Shown: positions 31,625 to 39,840, numbered from the stretch's first letter. The stretch is 64,000 nucleotides of DNA from Nocardia mikamii NBRC 108933 (GCF_001613505.1 NZ_BDCM01000014.1:620001-684000), one strand, 5' to 3'. Notes: generated from the sequence alone by a model not told the origin. Made by a program: numbers and translations.

Positions 31625-33010
31625 ATGCCCGCCGAAACCCCGGCGACCGAATCCGTGGATGCCGTCGTCATCGGCATGGGGCCCGGCGGCGAGGCCGTGG
31701 CGACCGACTTGGCGCAGGCCGGGCTCGCGGTGGTCGGCGTCGAAGGCCGGCTGCTGGGCGGCGAATGCCCCTACTACGCCTGCGTGCCTACCAAGATGAT
31801 GGTGCGCGCCGCCGAGACTCTCGCCGAGGCCCGGCGCGTGGGCACACTCGCGGGAAGCGCCCAGGTGCAGGCGGATTGGGCGCCGGTGGCGAAGCGGATC
31901 CGCGACGAGGCGACCGACAACTGGGACGACAAGGTCGCGGTCGAACGTTTCGAATCCGCCGGCGGTACCTTCGTGCGGGGCTGGGGGCGCATCACCGGTC
32001 CGGGTCAGGTCCGCGTGGACACCGCCGACGGACCGCGCGAGTTCCGCGCCCAGCGCGCGATCGTGCTGAATCCCGGCACCGCCCCGTCCGTACCGCCGAT
32101 CGAGGGCTTGGCCGGCACCCCGTACTGGACCAACCGGGAGGCGGTGACCACCACCGAGGCGCCGGAATCCCTGATCGTGCTCGGCGGCGGACCGGTCGGC
32201 GCGGAATTCGCGCAGATCTTCTCCCGGTTCGGAGCCGAGGTGACGATTGTCGTACGCAGCCGGCTGCTCCCGCGCGCCGAGCCCGAGGCCGCCGAAATCC
32301 TGGCGAAAACCTTTGCCGAGGAGGGGATTTCGGTTCGCACCGGCGTCGAGGCCATCCGAATCGACCACGACGGCAGCTATTTCACGGTCCGGCTGAGCAA
32401 CGGCGATCCGATCCGCGCCCAGCATCTGCTGGTCGCCGCCGGCCGCTACACCGACCTGTCCGCACTGGGCGTCGGCGCCATCGGCCTGGACGAGCGTGCG
32501 CACGGCATCCGGGTCGACGACCGGCTGCGCGCCGCCGAGGGAGTCTGGGCGATCGGGGACGTCACCGGGCACGGCGCCTTCACCCATATGTCGATGTATC
32601 AGGCGCGCATCGCCGCCGCGGATATCCTCGGCTCCCCCGGCGAACCCGCGCAGTATCACGCGGTTCCCAATGTCACCTTCACCGAACCGGAGGTGGGCGC
32701 GGTCGGGATGACGGAGTCGCAGGCCCGCGAGGCCGGACTGAGCGTCTGGACCGGCCGGGCCGAAGTCCCGGATTCGACCCGAGGCTGGATCCACGGCCCC
32801 GGCAACGCCGGATTCGTCAAGCTGGTCGCCGACGCCGATCGCGGCATTCTGGTCGGCGCCACCTCGGTCGGCCCGGTCGGCGGCGAGGTGCTGAGCGCCT
32901 TGGCCGTCGCGGTGCACGCCCGGGTTCCGGTCACCACGCTGCGGGAGATGATCTACGCCTACCCCACCTTCCACCGTGTGATCGAGTCCGCCCTCGGCGA
33001 TCTCGGCTGA
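31625..33010 (+). CDS. Pyridine nucleotide-disulfide oxidoreductase (dihydrolipoyl dehydrogenase-like)
   Basis: A 461-residue flavoprotein disulfide reductase. FAD-binding GMGPGGEAVATDLAQAG (about residues 17-33), a redox CX4C in GGECPYYACVPTK (Cys48, Cys53), a second nucleotide motif GGGPVGAEFAQIFSRFG, the FAD closing WAIGDVTG and the C-terminal dimer domain are all present. The usual active-site His-Glu pair at the C-terminus reads YPTFHRVIE. The disulfide motif deviates from GGTCLNVGCIPSK of Lpd and marks a separate actinobacterial subfamily with uncharacterised substrate. The ATG follows GAGGAG; the open frame extends upstream without support. Confidence 0.85.
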   Translation: MPAETPATESVDAVVIGMGPGGEAVATDLAQAGLAVVGVEGRLLGGECPYYACVPTKMMVRAAETLAEARRVGTLAGSAQVQADWAPVAKRIRDEATDNWDDKVAVERFESAGGTFVRGWGRITGPGQVRVDTADGPREFRAQRAIVLNPGTAPSVPPIEGLAGTPYWTNREAVTTTEAPESLIVLGGGPVGAEFAQIFSRFGAEVTIVVRSRLLPRAEPEAAEILAKTFAEEGISVRTGVEAIRIDHDGSYFTVRLSNGDPIRAQHLLVAAGRYTDLSALGVGAIGLDERAHGIRVDDRLRAAEGVWAIGDVTGHGAFTHMSMYQARIAAADILGSPGEPAQYHAVPNVTFTEPEVGAVGMTESQAREAGLSVWTGRAEVPDSTRGWIHGPGNAGFVKLVADADRGILVGATSVGPVGGEVLSALAVAVHARVPVTTLREMIYAYPTFHRVIESALGDLG

Positions 33011-33069
33011 GTCCGGCCCATCTCACCGATCCGCCCGCGAGGGCACGGATTCGGCCCCATAATCGGCCC

Positions 33070-33411
33070 ATGGCCGATGCCGACGACGTCCGGCGGATTG
33101 CGCTGGGACTACCCGAGTCCACCGAGGCGCCGCATTTCGACATGCCGTCGTTCCGCGTCCGCAAGGCGATCTTCGCGACGCTGCCCGATCCCGGCCACGC
33201 CCATGTGATGGCGAGCGCAGCCGATATCCGGGAGGCGGTCGCGGAATATCCGGACTGCTGCGCGGAGAAGTGGTGGGGTCAGCGCCTGTCGGCGGTCCGC
33301 GTCGACCTCGGCGCCGCCGACACCGGCCTACTGAGCGAGTTGCTCACCGACGCCTGGCGACACAAGGCGCCGCGCACGCTGGTGCGCGCCTTCGGCGCGG
33401 CTTCCGAATAG
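33070..33411 (+). CDS. MmcQ/YjbR family protein
   Basis: A 113-residue protein of the MmcQ/YjbR fold (double-wing-like). IALGLPESTEAPHFDMPSFRV and FATLPDPGHAHVMAS are family features, and the W-W (EKWWGQRL) and C-terminal LLTDAWRHKAPRTLV segments are typical. These proteins are presumed DNA-binding or ligand-binding; function is not established. The gene lies 59 nt after the flavoprotein. Confidence 0.8.
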   Translation: MADADDVRRIALGLPESTEAPHFDMPSFRVRKAIFATLPDPGHAHVMASAADIREAVAEYPDCCAEKWWGQRLSAVRVDLGAADTGLLSELLTDAWRHKAPRTLVRAFGAASE

Positions 33412-33448
33412 CCCGCATCGTCGCCGAGCCGCTACCACTGGAGGAAAA

Positions 33449-33892
33449 ATGCTGTCGCTGCAAGAGATTTCGGATCGGATCGAGATCGAGGATCTGATGG
33501 TCCGATACTCCCATGCCGTGGACACCCAGCAGTGGGATCTGCTCGACGACATCTTCACCGCGGACGCGCACATCGACTATTCGGCCATGGGCGGCGCCAG
33601 CGGTGGACTGCCCGAGATCAAGAAGTTCCTCGCCACGGTGATGCCGAACTTCCCCGCCTTCCAGCATCTGATCAGCAACTCCTCGATCACTGTCGACGGG
33701 GACACCGCCACCGGCCGCACCATGTGCCACAACCCGATGCTCCTCGGCGGAGCCGAGGGTCAGCAGAACCTCATGCTGTGCGGCCTGTGGTACCTGGACA
33801 CCTTCACGCGCGTGGACGGCGCGTGGCGGATCGCGCGGCGGGTCGAGGAGAAGAGCTACATGTTCCTGGCGGCCACCCCCGGCTCCCAGTAA
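33449..33892 (+). CDS. SnoaL-like / nuclear transport factor 2 family protein
   Basis: A 147-residue alpha+beta barrel protein: ISDRIEIEDLMVRYSHAVDTQQWDLL is the classic opening of NTF2-like dehydratases/isomerases, with Tyr and Asp at the positions often used as pocket residues, followed by FTADAHIDY. A GGAGG ribosome binding site precedes the ATG. Relatives act on steroids and polyketides or are ligand-binding. It is downstream of the MmcQ gene by 37 nt. Confidence 0.85.
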   Translation: MLSLQEISDRIEIEDLMVRYSHAVDTQQWDLLDDIFTADAHIDYSAMGGASGGLPEIKKFLATVMPNFPAFQHLISNSSITVDGDTATGRTMCHNPMLLGGAEGQQNLMLCGLWYLDTFTRVDGAWRIARRVEEKSYMFLAATPGSQ

Positions 33893-33901
33893 GCGCCCCT
33901 A

Positions 33902-33915
33902 TAGAACCTGTTACA
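33902..33915. promoter_or_regulatory. KstR-like operator upstream of DUF445 gene
   Basis: TAGAACCTGTTACA fits the KstR consensus TNNAACNNGTTNNA at every fixed position. It lies 89-102 bp before the DUF445 start codon and just after the SnoaL-like gene. KstR represses sterol catabolism genes in mycolate bacteria. Binding here is inferred from sequence only. Confidence 0.5.
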
Positions 33916-34003
33916 GTTCGCGCGTGCGGCTCCACATTTCTCCATCGCTGCGGCGCTGTTCGCCGAATCACCGCTGTGCACCGCTCCCCCACCGGGCGGA
34001 CGC

Positions 34004-35218
34004 GTGATCGCCGATTTCACCGAGCACTGGTTGCTCTACTGCTCGATTCCGGTGATCGCCGCGTTCATCGGCTGGACCACCAAACTCGTCGCCGTCGAAA
34101 TGCTGTGCCGCCCGCTGGAATTCCGCGGCATCCCGCCCTGGTTCGGCTGGCAGGGCGTGATCCCGAAGGCGGCGCCGCGGATGGCGACGATCGCGGTGGA
34201 TCTGATGTTCTCGCGGCTGATCGATCCGCAGGAGATCCTCGGCCGCATCGACGTCGCCGAGCTCACCACCACCCTGCGCGAACCGCTCGACGACGCCGTC
34301 GCGCACACCGTCGACGAGCTGATGATGCGCTACGAACCGCGGCTGTGGGTGACGATGCCGCAGTTCGCCCGCGAGGCGATGATCCGCCGCGTCCAGCGCG
34401 ATGTCCCCGACCTCATCGACGAGATCGTCACCGACCTGCGGACCAACCTCGACCAGATCATGGATCTGCGGTCCATCGCCATCGACACCCTCGTCAACGA
34501 CAAGGCGCTGCTCGTGGAGATGGTGCGCCGGGTGGGCCATCACGAGTTGCGCTTCATCGTGCGCTCCGGCCTGTTGTTCGGCACTCTGCTGGGATTCGTG
34601 CAGATGGTCACCTGGGCCTTCACCCACTCCTCCTGGCTGATGCCGCTGTTCGGCGGATTCACCGGCCTGGTCACCGACTGGCTGGCGCTGCAGATGATCT
34701 TCCGGCCCGTCCGGCCGTGGCGGATCTTCGGCCGCATCGGCTGGCAGGGACTGTTCCACAAGCGCCGCGAACAGGTCTGCGTCGACTACGGCGATCTGAT
34801 CGCCACCGAAATCCTCACCCCGGCCAAGATGCTCGAGGCGGTCCTCAACGGAGAGCGTTCGGACCGGCTGGCGTCGATCCTGGCGCGGCGCATGGACGAA
34901 TTCATCGATATCCAGTCCGCACCCGCGCGACCGCTGGTGATGCTCGTCGCCGGCGACTCCATCACTCGGGTCAAACGCGAGATCGTCCCCGAGATGCTGG
35001 CCTATATCCGCAGTGCCGCCGCCGGTTTCGAAGACCACGCGATGCGCACGCTGGATCTGCGCAATCTGGTGATCGAGAAGACCCGCCAGCTCACCGACGA
35101 CGAATACGAAGGGCTGCTGCGCCCGGCATTCAAACAGGACGAGTGGAAACTGGTCGCCATCGGCGGTGTACTCGGCTTCCTGGTGGGTGAATTGCAGGTC
35201 CACCTCCTGCTCAGCTGA
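34004..35218 (+). CDS. DUF445 family membrane protein
   Basis: A 404-residue protein of the DUF445 family: an N-terminal membrane segment (LLYCSIPVIAAFIGW), a long helical middle rich in Leu heptads, a central hydrophobic pair (LLFGTLLGFVQMVTWAF and LMPLFGGFTGLVTDWLAL) and a C-terminal helix (GGVLGFLVGELQVHLL). A motif is duplicated: GWTTKLVAVEMLCRP...FGWQGVIPKAA near residue 22 and TDWLALQMIFRP...IGWQGLFHKRR near residue 226, suggesting an internal repeat around the membrane interface. No function is known. GTG start with weak ribosome binding site; a KstR-like site lies upstream. Confidence 0.82.
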   Translation: MIADFTEHWLLYCSIPVIAAFIGWTTKLVAVEMLCRPLEFRGIPPWFGWQGVIPKAAPRMATIAVDLMFSRLIDPQEILGRIDVAELTTTLREPLDDAVAHTVDELMMRYEPRLWVTMPQFAREAMIRRVQRDVPDLIDEIVTDLRTNLDQIMDLRSIAIDTLVNDKALLVEMVRRVGHHELRFIVRSGLLFGTLLGFVQMVTWAFTHSSWLMPLFGGFTGLVTDWLALQMIFRPVRPWRIFGRIGWQGLFHKRREQVCVDYGDLIATEILTPAKMLEAVLNGERSDRLASILARRMDEFIDIQSAPARPLVMLVAGDSITRVKREIVPEMLAYIRSAAAGFEDHAMRTLDLRNLVIEKTRQLTDDEYEGLLRPAFKQDEWKLVAIGGVLGFLVGELQVHLLLS

Positions 35219-35274
35219 GGCCCCCATACGCAGCGCGCTCACCTGCGGATTCGCGGTTGCGCGCCGCTATCGGC

Positions 35275-35280
35275 TATTGT
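35275..35280 (+). promoter_or_regulatory. -10 element of tRNA-Gly promoter
   Basis: TATTGT, which fits the actinobacterial TANNNT pattern, lies 28 bp before the tRNA and is followed by a T-run. A -35 is not clear. Confidence 0.4.
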
Positions 35281-35307
35281 TTTTCTCGCACCGCCGCGAG
35301 GCGGGAT

Positions 35308-35383
35308 GCGGATGTAGCGCAGTTGGTAGCGCATCACCTTGCCAAGGTGAGGGTCGCGGGTTCGAATCCCGTCATCCGCTCCA
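35308..35383 (+). tRNA. tRNA-Gly (anticodon GCC)
   Basis: Acceptor GCGGATG / CATCCGC, D-arm GCGC/GCGC, anticodon stem TCACC / GGTGA with loop TTGCCAA giving GCC, and T-arm GCGGG-TTCGAAT-CCCGT. The 3' CCA is encoded (35381-35383). Confidence 0.97.
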
Positions 35384-35538
35384 CGAAAGTATCGGGCCGG
35401 TAGCGTCACTCCTTCTCGCTCGAGCGCACCCGATATCCGCATCCCCCCAGCGCTCCTCCTTCCTCGTTCGGCACGTTCCGATCCGGCAGGCTCCCAGCAG
35501 CGGGCAGTCGATCGAAATCTCTCGGTGCCATTTCTCCG

Positions 35539-35544
35539 TAAAAT
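35539..35544 (+). promoter_or_regulatory. Candidate -10 element for the prenyltransferase gene
   Basis: TAAAAT lies 106 bp upstream of the ATG in an otherwise GC-rich leader of 266 bp after tRNA-Gly. No convincing -35 was seen; the rest of this leader holds no gene. Confidence 0.35.
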
Positions 35545-35649
35545 ACTGTGCGCGTTCCGCATTCGACTCCGCCGGGGCACGACGTACTGCCCGGCCGTCG
35601 TCTCGCCGAGACCGCGCTGTTGTTCGTAGCACCCTCTCAGGAAGGACGC

Positions 35650-36555
35650 ATGTCCACCACTACCGAATCCGCGCTGGACGATCTGTATGTGGCCATCGAG
35701 AAATCCGCGCGGCTGGCGAACGTCCCGTGCACCCGAGACGCGGTATGGCCGGTCCTGACCGCATTCGGCACGATGCTCACGCAGTCGGTGATCTCTTTCC
35801 GAGTCGTCACCGAGGCCCGTCGCGCGGGAGACCTCGACTATCGCTTCCTCACGCTGCCCACCGACATCGACCCCTACGACATCGCGCGCTCGAACGGACT
35901 GATCCCGGCGACCGATCATCCGATCGGATCCCTGCTGGACCAGGTCCGGAAACAATGCCCCGTCGACAGTTACGGCATCGATATCGGCGTCGCCGGCGGC
36001 TTCAAGAAGATCTGGCCGTTCTTTCCCGCGGACGACGTCCGGAACGTATCGGAACTCGCTTCGCTCCCGTCCATGCCGGCCGCCCTCGCCGACCACGTCG
36101 ACATGTTCGCCAGGCACGGCTTGGCGGACAAGGTCGGCCTGCTCGGCATCGACTACCACGACAAGACGATGAACGTGTACTTTCCGGGACTGCCCGCCGA
36201 GCACTTCGCACCCGAGGCTGTCGCCGCACTGCATCGGGACGCCGGATTTCCGGAACCGAGCGCGCAATTCCTCGCCCTCACCGCGAAGGCATTCGACATA
36301 TACGCCACGTTCGGCTGGGAATCCTCCCGGATCGAGCGACTGTGCTTCCCGGTGATCACCCCGGATCCGGCCACACTTCCGATTCCGATCGAGCCGCGGT
36401 TCCAGGAACTCGCCGACAAGGCCCCGTTCGCCACGAACGATCGCCGATTCACCTTCGCCGCCACGTCGTCGCCCGCCGGAGAATCCTACAAATTCAGCTG
36501 GTTCTACCAGTGGCAGCCCAGGATCCTCGACAAGATGAAAACATCCGATTCGTAG
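35650..36555 (+). CDS. Aromatic prenyltransferase, CloQ/NphB (ABBA) family
   Basis: A 301-residue soluble prenyltransferase of the PT-barrel (ABBA) type, which attaches dimethylallyl, geranyl or farnesyl groups to aromatic rings. It aligns by eye with NphB throughout: DAVWPVLTAFGTML, LIPATDHPIGSLLDQVRK, GIDIGVAGGFKKIWPFFP, VSELASLPSMPAALADHVDM, MFARHGLADKV, GWESSRIERLCFPVI and KAPFATNDRRFTFA. ATG with GAAGGA 8 nt before. It stands alone, 266 bp after tRNA-Gly, with no polyketide, phenazine or naphthalene synthase genes nearby, so the acceptor must come from elsewhere in the genome. Codon choice is slightly richer in A/T than its neighbours, and placement beside a tRNA fits acquisition by transfer. 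Confidence 0.88.
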   Translation: MSTTTESALDDLYVAIEKSARLANVPCTRDAVWPVLTAFGTMLTQSVISFRVVTEARRAGDLDYRFLTLPTDIDPYDIARSNGLIPATDHPIGSLLDQVRKQCPVDSYGIDIGVAGGFKKIWPFFPADDVRNVSELASLPSMPAALADHVDMFARHGLADKVGLLGIDYHDKTMNVYFPGLPAEHFAPEAVAALHRDAGFPEPSAQFLALTAKAFDIYATFGWESSRIERLCFPVITPDPATLPIPIEPRFQELADKAPFATNDRRFTFAATSSPAGESYKFSWFYQWQPRILDKMKTSDS

Positions 36556-36630
36556 CCGCCGGTTTTCGTAGCCGTCCGCGGCGCACCCGAAGGTGCGGGA
36601 CCGGGCCCCGCAGCGGAACCCGGCCCCGCG

Positions 36631-36661
36631 GTCGGCTGCCGGGTGTGGGTCGGCAGCCGAC
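36631..36661. terminator. Two-way hairpin terminator
   Basis: Perfect 10-bp arms GTCGGCTGCC / GGCAGCCGAC with an 11-nt loop, placed between the convergent prenyltransferase and ectB-like genes. Confidence 0.6.
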
Positions 36662-36673
36662 GGTCCGATCCCC

Positions 36674-37930
36674 CTACCCGCGCCTGCCGCAGACGATATC
36701 GACCGCGCGCGCGAGGATGTCGAGTCCGTGGTCCAGCTCGGAATCCGAAATGATCAGCGGCGGAAGCAGTTTCACCACCTCGTCACAGGCCCCGGAGGTC
36801 TCCACCAGCAGCCCCTCCTCGAAGGCCACCCGGCTGACTTTGCCCGCCTCGGAGGCATCGTCGAAGACGAGGCCGTGTACCAAACCCCGTCCCCGCGTGG
36901 ACAATCCGCCGACCGAGTCGGCGATGCCGGTCAGCGCCCGCCGCACCCGTTCACCGCGGGCGAGGGTGGCCAGTTCGAGCCGGTCGTCGCTCCAGTAGCG
37001 GGTCAACGCCGCCCGTGCCGTGACGAAGGCGGGATTGTTGCCGCGGAACGTCCCGTTGTGCTCACCGGGCGCCCACTGGTCGAGTTCCCGCTTCATCAGC
37101 ACCAGTGCCATCGGCAGGCCGTAGCCACCGATCGACTTCGACAACACCACGATGTCGGGAACGATGCCGGCGGTCTCGAAGGAGAAGAACGGGCCGGTGC
37201 GCCCACAGCCCATCTGCACGTCGTCGACGATCAGCAGGATGCCGCGCGCCGCCACCAGATCCGACAACCGGCGCAGCCACTGCACGCCCGCGACGTTGAC
37301 CCCGCCCTCTCCCTGAACGGTCTCCACGATCACCGCGGCGGGTCTGTCGACCCCGGAGGACGTGTCGTCGAGAATGCGCTCCGCCCAGACCCATTCATCG
37401 ATCCCACCACCGAGGTACCCGTCGTAGGGCAGCGGCTGCGCATGGGTCAGCGGCACCCCCGCACCGGCGCGTTTGGCGGCGTTGCCGGTCACCGCCAGGG
37501 CGCCCAGGGTCATCCCGTGAAAGGCGTTGGTGAAGTTCAGCACGGTGGTGCGACCGGTGACCTTGCGCGCCAGCTTGAGCGCCGCCTCCACCGCGTTCGC
37601 CCCGGTCGGCCCCGGGAATTGCACCTTGTAGTCGAGACCACGGGGAGCCAGGATCAGATCGCGCAGCGTCTCGAGCAGATCGCGTTTGGCCGCCGTAGCC
37701 ATGTCCAGGCCATGCGTCAGGCCGTCCCGCGCGATGTAGTCGATGAGCGCCGCTTTGAGCAGCGGATTGTTGTGCCCGTAGTTGAGCGCGCCCGCGCCGG
37801 CGAAGAAATCGAGGTATTCACGCCCCTGCTCGTCGCGGAGCCAGGCGCCGCGGGCGGTGTCGAAGACCGTCGGCCAGACCCGGCAGTATCCGCGCACATC
37901 CGATTCCAGCGTTTCGAAAACGGTGGTCAT
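36674..37930 (-). CDS. ectB: Diaminobutyrate--2-oxoglutarate aminotransferase, EctB-like, orphan
   Basis: A 418-residue class III PLP aminotransferase of the EctB type, converting aspartate semialdehyde to L-2,4-diaminobutyrate, the first step toward ectoine and several siderophores or peptides. ESDVRGYCRVWPTVFDTARG is the EctB N-terminus; FPGPTGANAVEAALKLARKVTGR and LIVDDVQMGCGRTGPFFSFE lie in the cofactor pocket, and the PLP lysine is in DIVVLSKSIGGYGLP. ectA, ectC and ectD are not adjacent. The two-block motif at 38012-38045 and a GAAACA/TGTTTC inverted repeat lie upstream. The product may feed ectoine genes elsewhere or another pathway. Confidence 0.85.
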   Translation of the reverse strand: MTTVFETLESDVRGYCRVWPTVFDTARGAWLRDEQGREYLDFFAGAGALNYGHNNPLLKAALIDYIARDGLTHGLDMATAAKRDLLETLRDLILAPRGLDYKVQFPGPTGANAVEAALKLARKVTGRTTVLNFTNAFHGMTLGALAVTGNAAKRAGAGVPLTHAQPLPYDGYLGGGIDEWVWAERILDDTSSGVDRPAAVIVETVQGEGGVNVAGVQWLRRLSDLVAARGILLIVDDVQMGCGRTGPFFSFETAGIVPDIVVLSKSIGGYGLPMALVLMKRELDQWAPGEHNGTFRGNNPAFVTARAALTRYWSDDRLELATLARGERVRRALTGIADSVGGLSTRGRGLVHGLVFDDASEAGKVSRVAFEEGLLVETSGACDEVVKLLPPLIISDSELDHGLDILARAVDIVCGRRG

Positions 37931-37973
37931 AGGCGGTCCTCAGGGGCGGGAGCCACCGCGGCGACCCCAGTGT

Positions 37974-37989
37974 GAAACATGACTGTTTC
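37974..37989. promoter_or_regulatory. Inverted repeat in the ectB-like leader
   Basis: GAAACA-TGAC-TGTTTC, perfect 6-bp arms, lies 44-59 bp upstream of the ectB-like ATG: an operator-like element in an AT-richer patch. Confidence 0.35.
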
Positions 37990-38011
37990 TAACACTGCGA
38001 TGGAGGTCGCG

Positions 38012-38045
38012 GCAAGGTTTTGCGCAAATCCATATCGGCCCCGGC
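38012..38045 (-). promoter_or_regulatory. Two-block upstream motif, copy 2
   Basis: GCAAGGTTTTGCGC and TCGGCCCCGGC (+ strand) separated by 9 bp, 82-115 bp upstream of the ectB-like start. Partner of the copy at 29953-29990 before the 21-residue peptide gene. Confidence 0.45.
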
Positions 38046-38204
38046 AACGCCCGGGACATCGCCCCACCGCGCCCCGACAGGCGGGTCCGGCAACCGTCGA
38101 GCATCCGAGCCGGCCCGGCCATCGGGTGCGACGACCATACCGACCGCTCGGACTTCCCCACTTCGATTCTTCGAAATTCGCTCGCCGAGTGAGCGACCGC
38201 GTCG

Positions 38205-38210
38205 TATTCT
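38205..38210 (+). promoter_or_regulatory. -10 element giving a leaderless ABC operon transcript
   Basis: TATTCT ends 9 bp before the GTG of the first permease, so transcription should begin at or next to the start codon. No ribosome binding site is visible, consistent with a leaderless mRNA. Confidence 0.45.
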
Positions 38211-38219
38211 GGACGACTT

Positions 38220-39026
38220 GTGCGCGCACTCTCGGGGGTTTATTCACGTCTGTTCGGCGCCGGCTTCCGACGCCAATGGAATTACCGGTCGGCCGTCTTC
38301 GCGGGCCTGGCCGCCAATGTCGTCTTCGGCCTCATTCGCGCCGCGGTGATGATCGCGGCGGCGCGCTCCACGCCGGGCTTCGGCGGCTACACCGGTGCGT
38401 CGATCGGCGCCTACGTATGGTTGTCGCAGGCCATGCTGGGTGCCCTGCGGGTGATGGGGCCGCCGCACGATATCGCGGAGCGGGTGCGCACCGGCGATGT
38501 GGCGGTCGATCTGCAACGCCCCATCGATATCCAATTCTTCTATCTGGCAACCGATCTCGGCGGCTCGTCGTGCACGCTGGCGCTGCGCGGCCTGCCGTCG
38601 GTCGCCACCGGTCTCATCACGGCGCAACTGGTGTTGCCCGGCGCCTTCGCGCCGTATCTACTCGGCGCCGTCAGTGTCGTTGCGGCCGTGACCCTTTCGT
38701 TGTTGCTGCTGTTCGCGGTGAGCCTGCTGGGCTTCTGGCTGATCGAGACGCGCGGAATCCGGATGCTCTACCAGATCCTGTCCACGTTCTTCGCCGGCCT
38801 CTACGTACCCGTCCACCTGTTTCCGGCACCGCTGGCCGCCGCCGCACGGCTGACCCCGTTTCCCTGGCTGCTGCAGGGGCCGGTCGACGTGTTGTCGGGT
38901 CGGGTGACGGGTTCGGCGGCGTGGTCGGTCATCGGCATGCAGGTGTTGTGGATCGCCATCGCGATCGGCATCGGCCGGACGCTCATCGCGGCGGGCCGGC
39001 GCAAACTGGAGGTGCAGGGTGGCTGA
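38220..39026 (+). CDS. ABC-2 type transporter permease
   Basis: A 268-residue membrane protein with six predicted helices (first near residues 26-46, last near 237-256) of the ABC-2 exporter class. GAGFRRQWNYRSAVFAGLAANVVF at the N-terminus and the cytosolic loop VRTGDVAVDLQRPIDIQFFYL are typical of the DUF990-like permeases that work as heterodimers. It starts at GTG without a ribosome binding site and overlaps the next permease by 8 nt. The substrate is unknown. Confidence 0.82.
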   Translation: MRALSGVYSRLFGAGFRRQWNYRSAVFAGLAANVVFGLIRAAVMIAAARSTPGFGGYTGASIGAYVWLSQAMLGALRVMGPPHDIAERVRTGDVAVDLQRPIDIQFFYLATDLGGSSCTLALRGLPSVATGLITAQLVLPGAFAPYLLGAVSVVAAVTLSLLLLFAVSLLGFWLIETRGIRMLYQILSTFFAGLYVPVHLFPAPLAAAARLTPFPWLLQGPVDVLSGRVTGSAAWSVIGMQVLWIAIAIGIGRTLIAAGRRKLEVQGG

Positions 39027-39840
39027 GCTCGCACCGTACGGGAGCAGGCTCACACCCTATGTGGCCGTACTGCGTTCGCGGATGCGCTCACAGCGCGCCT
39101 ATCCGCTCTCCTTCGCCACCGACCTGTTGTCCTCCCTGCTGATCGGCGTGGTCGAATTCGCGGAGATGTGGCTGATCTACCACAACGTCACGGCGCTGGG
39201 CGGCCTGAACTCGACCCAGATGCTGCTGCTGTTCGGTCTGTCCAACCTGAGTTTCGCGCTCGCGCAGATCGCCGTCGGCCACACCGACACCCTCGCGACC
39301 TACATTCGGATGGGCACCCTCGACGCCTTTCACCTGCGACCCCAGCCCCTGCTGCTCCAGTTGATCACCAGCGATGTGTCGCTGCGGCGTCTGTCGCGGG
39401 CCACCGTCGCTGCGGTGGTCCTGATCGCCGGCCTGATCGGCAACGATATCGATTGGAGCCCAACGCATATCGCGCTGGCGGTGAGCAGCACACTGGGCGG
39501 GATCGCCATTTTCGCCGGACTGTTCGTCTGCGCCGCGGGCCTGCAATTCCACCTGGTGGACGGATCGGAACTCACCAACAGCTTCACCTACGGCGGATCC
39601 TTCGCCTCCCAGCAGCCGAGTTCGGTGTTCTCCGGCCCACTGCGGGCATTGTTCGGGTTCGCGATACCGGTGTCGTTCGTCGCCTATCTGCCCACGATCG
39701 CCCTCCTCGGCCTTCCCGGACCGCCGTGGCTGCCCGCCGGTCTGGCCTGGTTCGGACCGCTTGCGGCGCTGTGGGTTTGGATAATGGCGTTGACGCTCTG
39801 GCGCATCGGGGTACGCCACTACCAGGGAGGGGGCGGATGA
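39019..39840 (+). CDS. ABC-2 type transporter permease, second subunit
   Basis: A 273-residue six-helix permease. The loop GHTDTLATYIRMGTLDAFHLRP corresponds to the cytosolic coupling loop of the first permease, so the two are paralogs forming a heterodimer. It overlaps the upstream gene by 8 nt and the ATPase by 4 nt (ATGA), so the three are translated together. Confidence 0.82.
   Translation: MAELAPYGSRLTPYVAVLRSRMRSQRAYPLSFATDLLSSLLIGVVEFAEMWLIYHNVTALGGLNSTQMLLLFGLSNLSFALAQIAVGHTDTLATYIRMGTLDAFHLRPQPLLLQLITSDVSLRRLSRATVAAVVLIAGLIGNDIDWSPTHIALAVSSTLGGIAIFAGLFVCAAGLQFHLVDGSELTNSFTYGGSFASQQPSSVFSGPLRALFGFAIPVSFVAYLPTIALLGLPGPPWLPAGLAWFGPLAALWVWIMALTLWRIGVRHYQGGGG

Noticed and set aside
35384..36673. 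A biosynthetic gene cluster around the aromatic prenyltransferase
   Set aside because: No polyketide, non-ribosomal peptide, terpene or phenazine genes lie within reach; the only neighbours are tRNA-Gly, DUF445 and the ectB-like gene.
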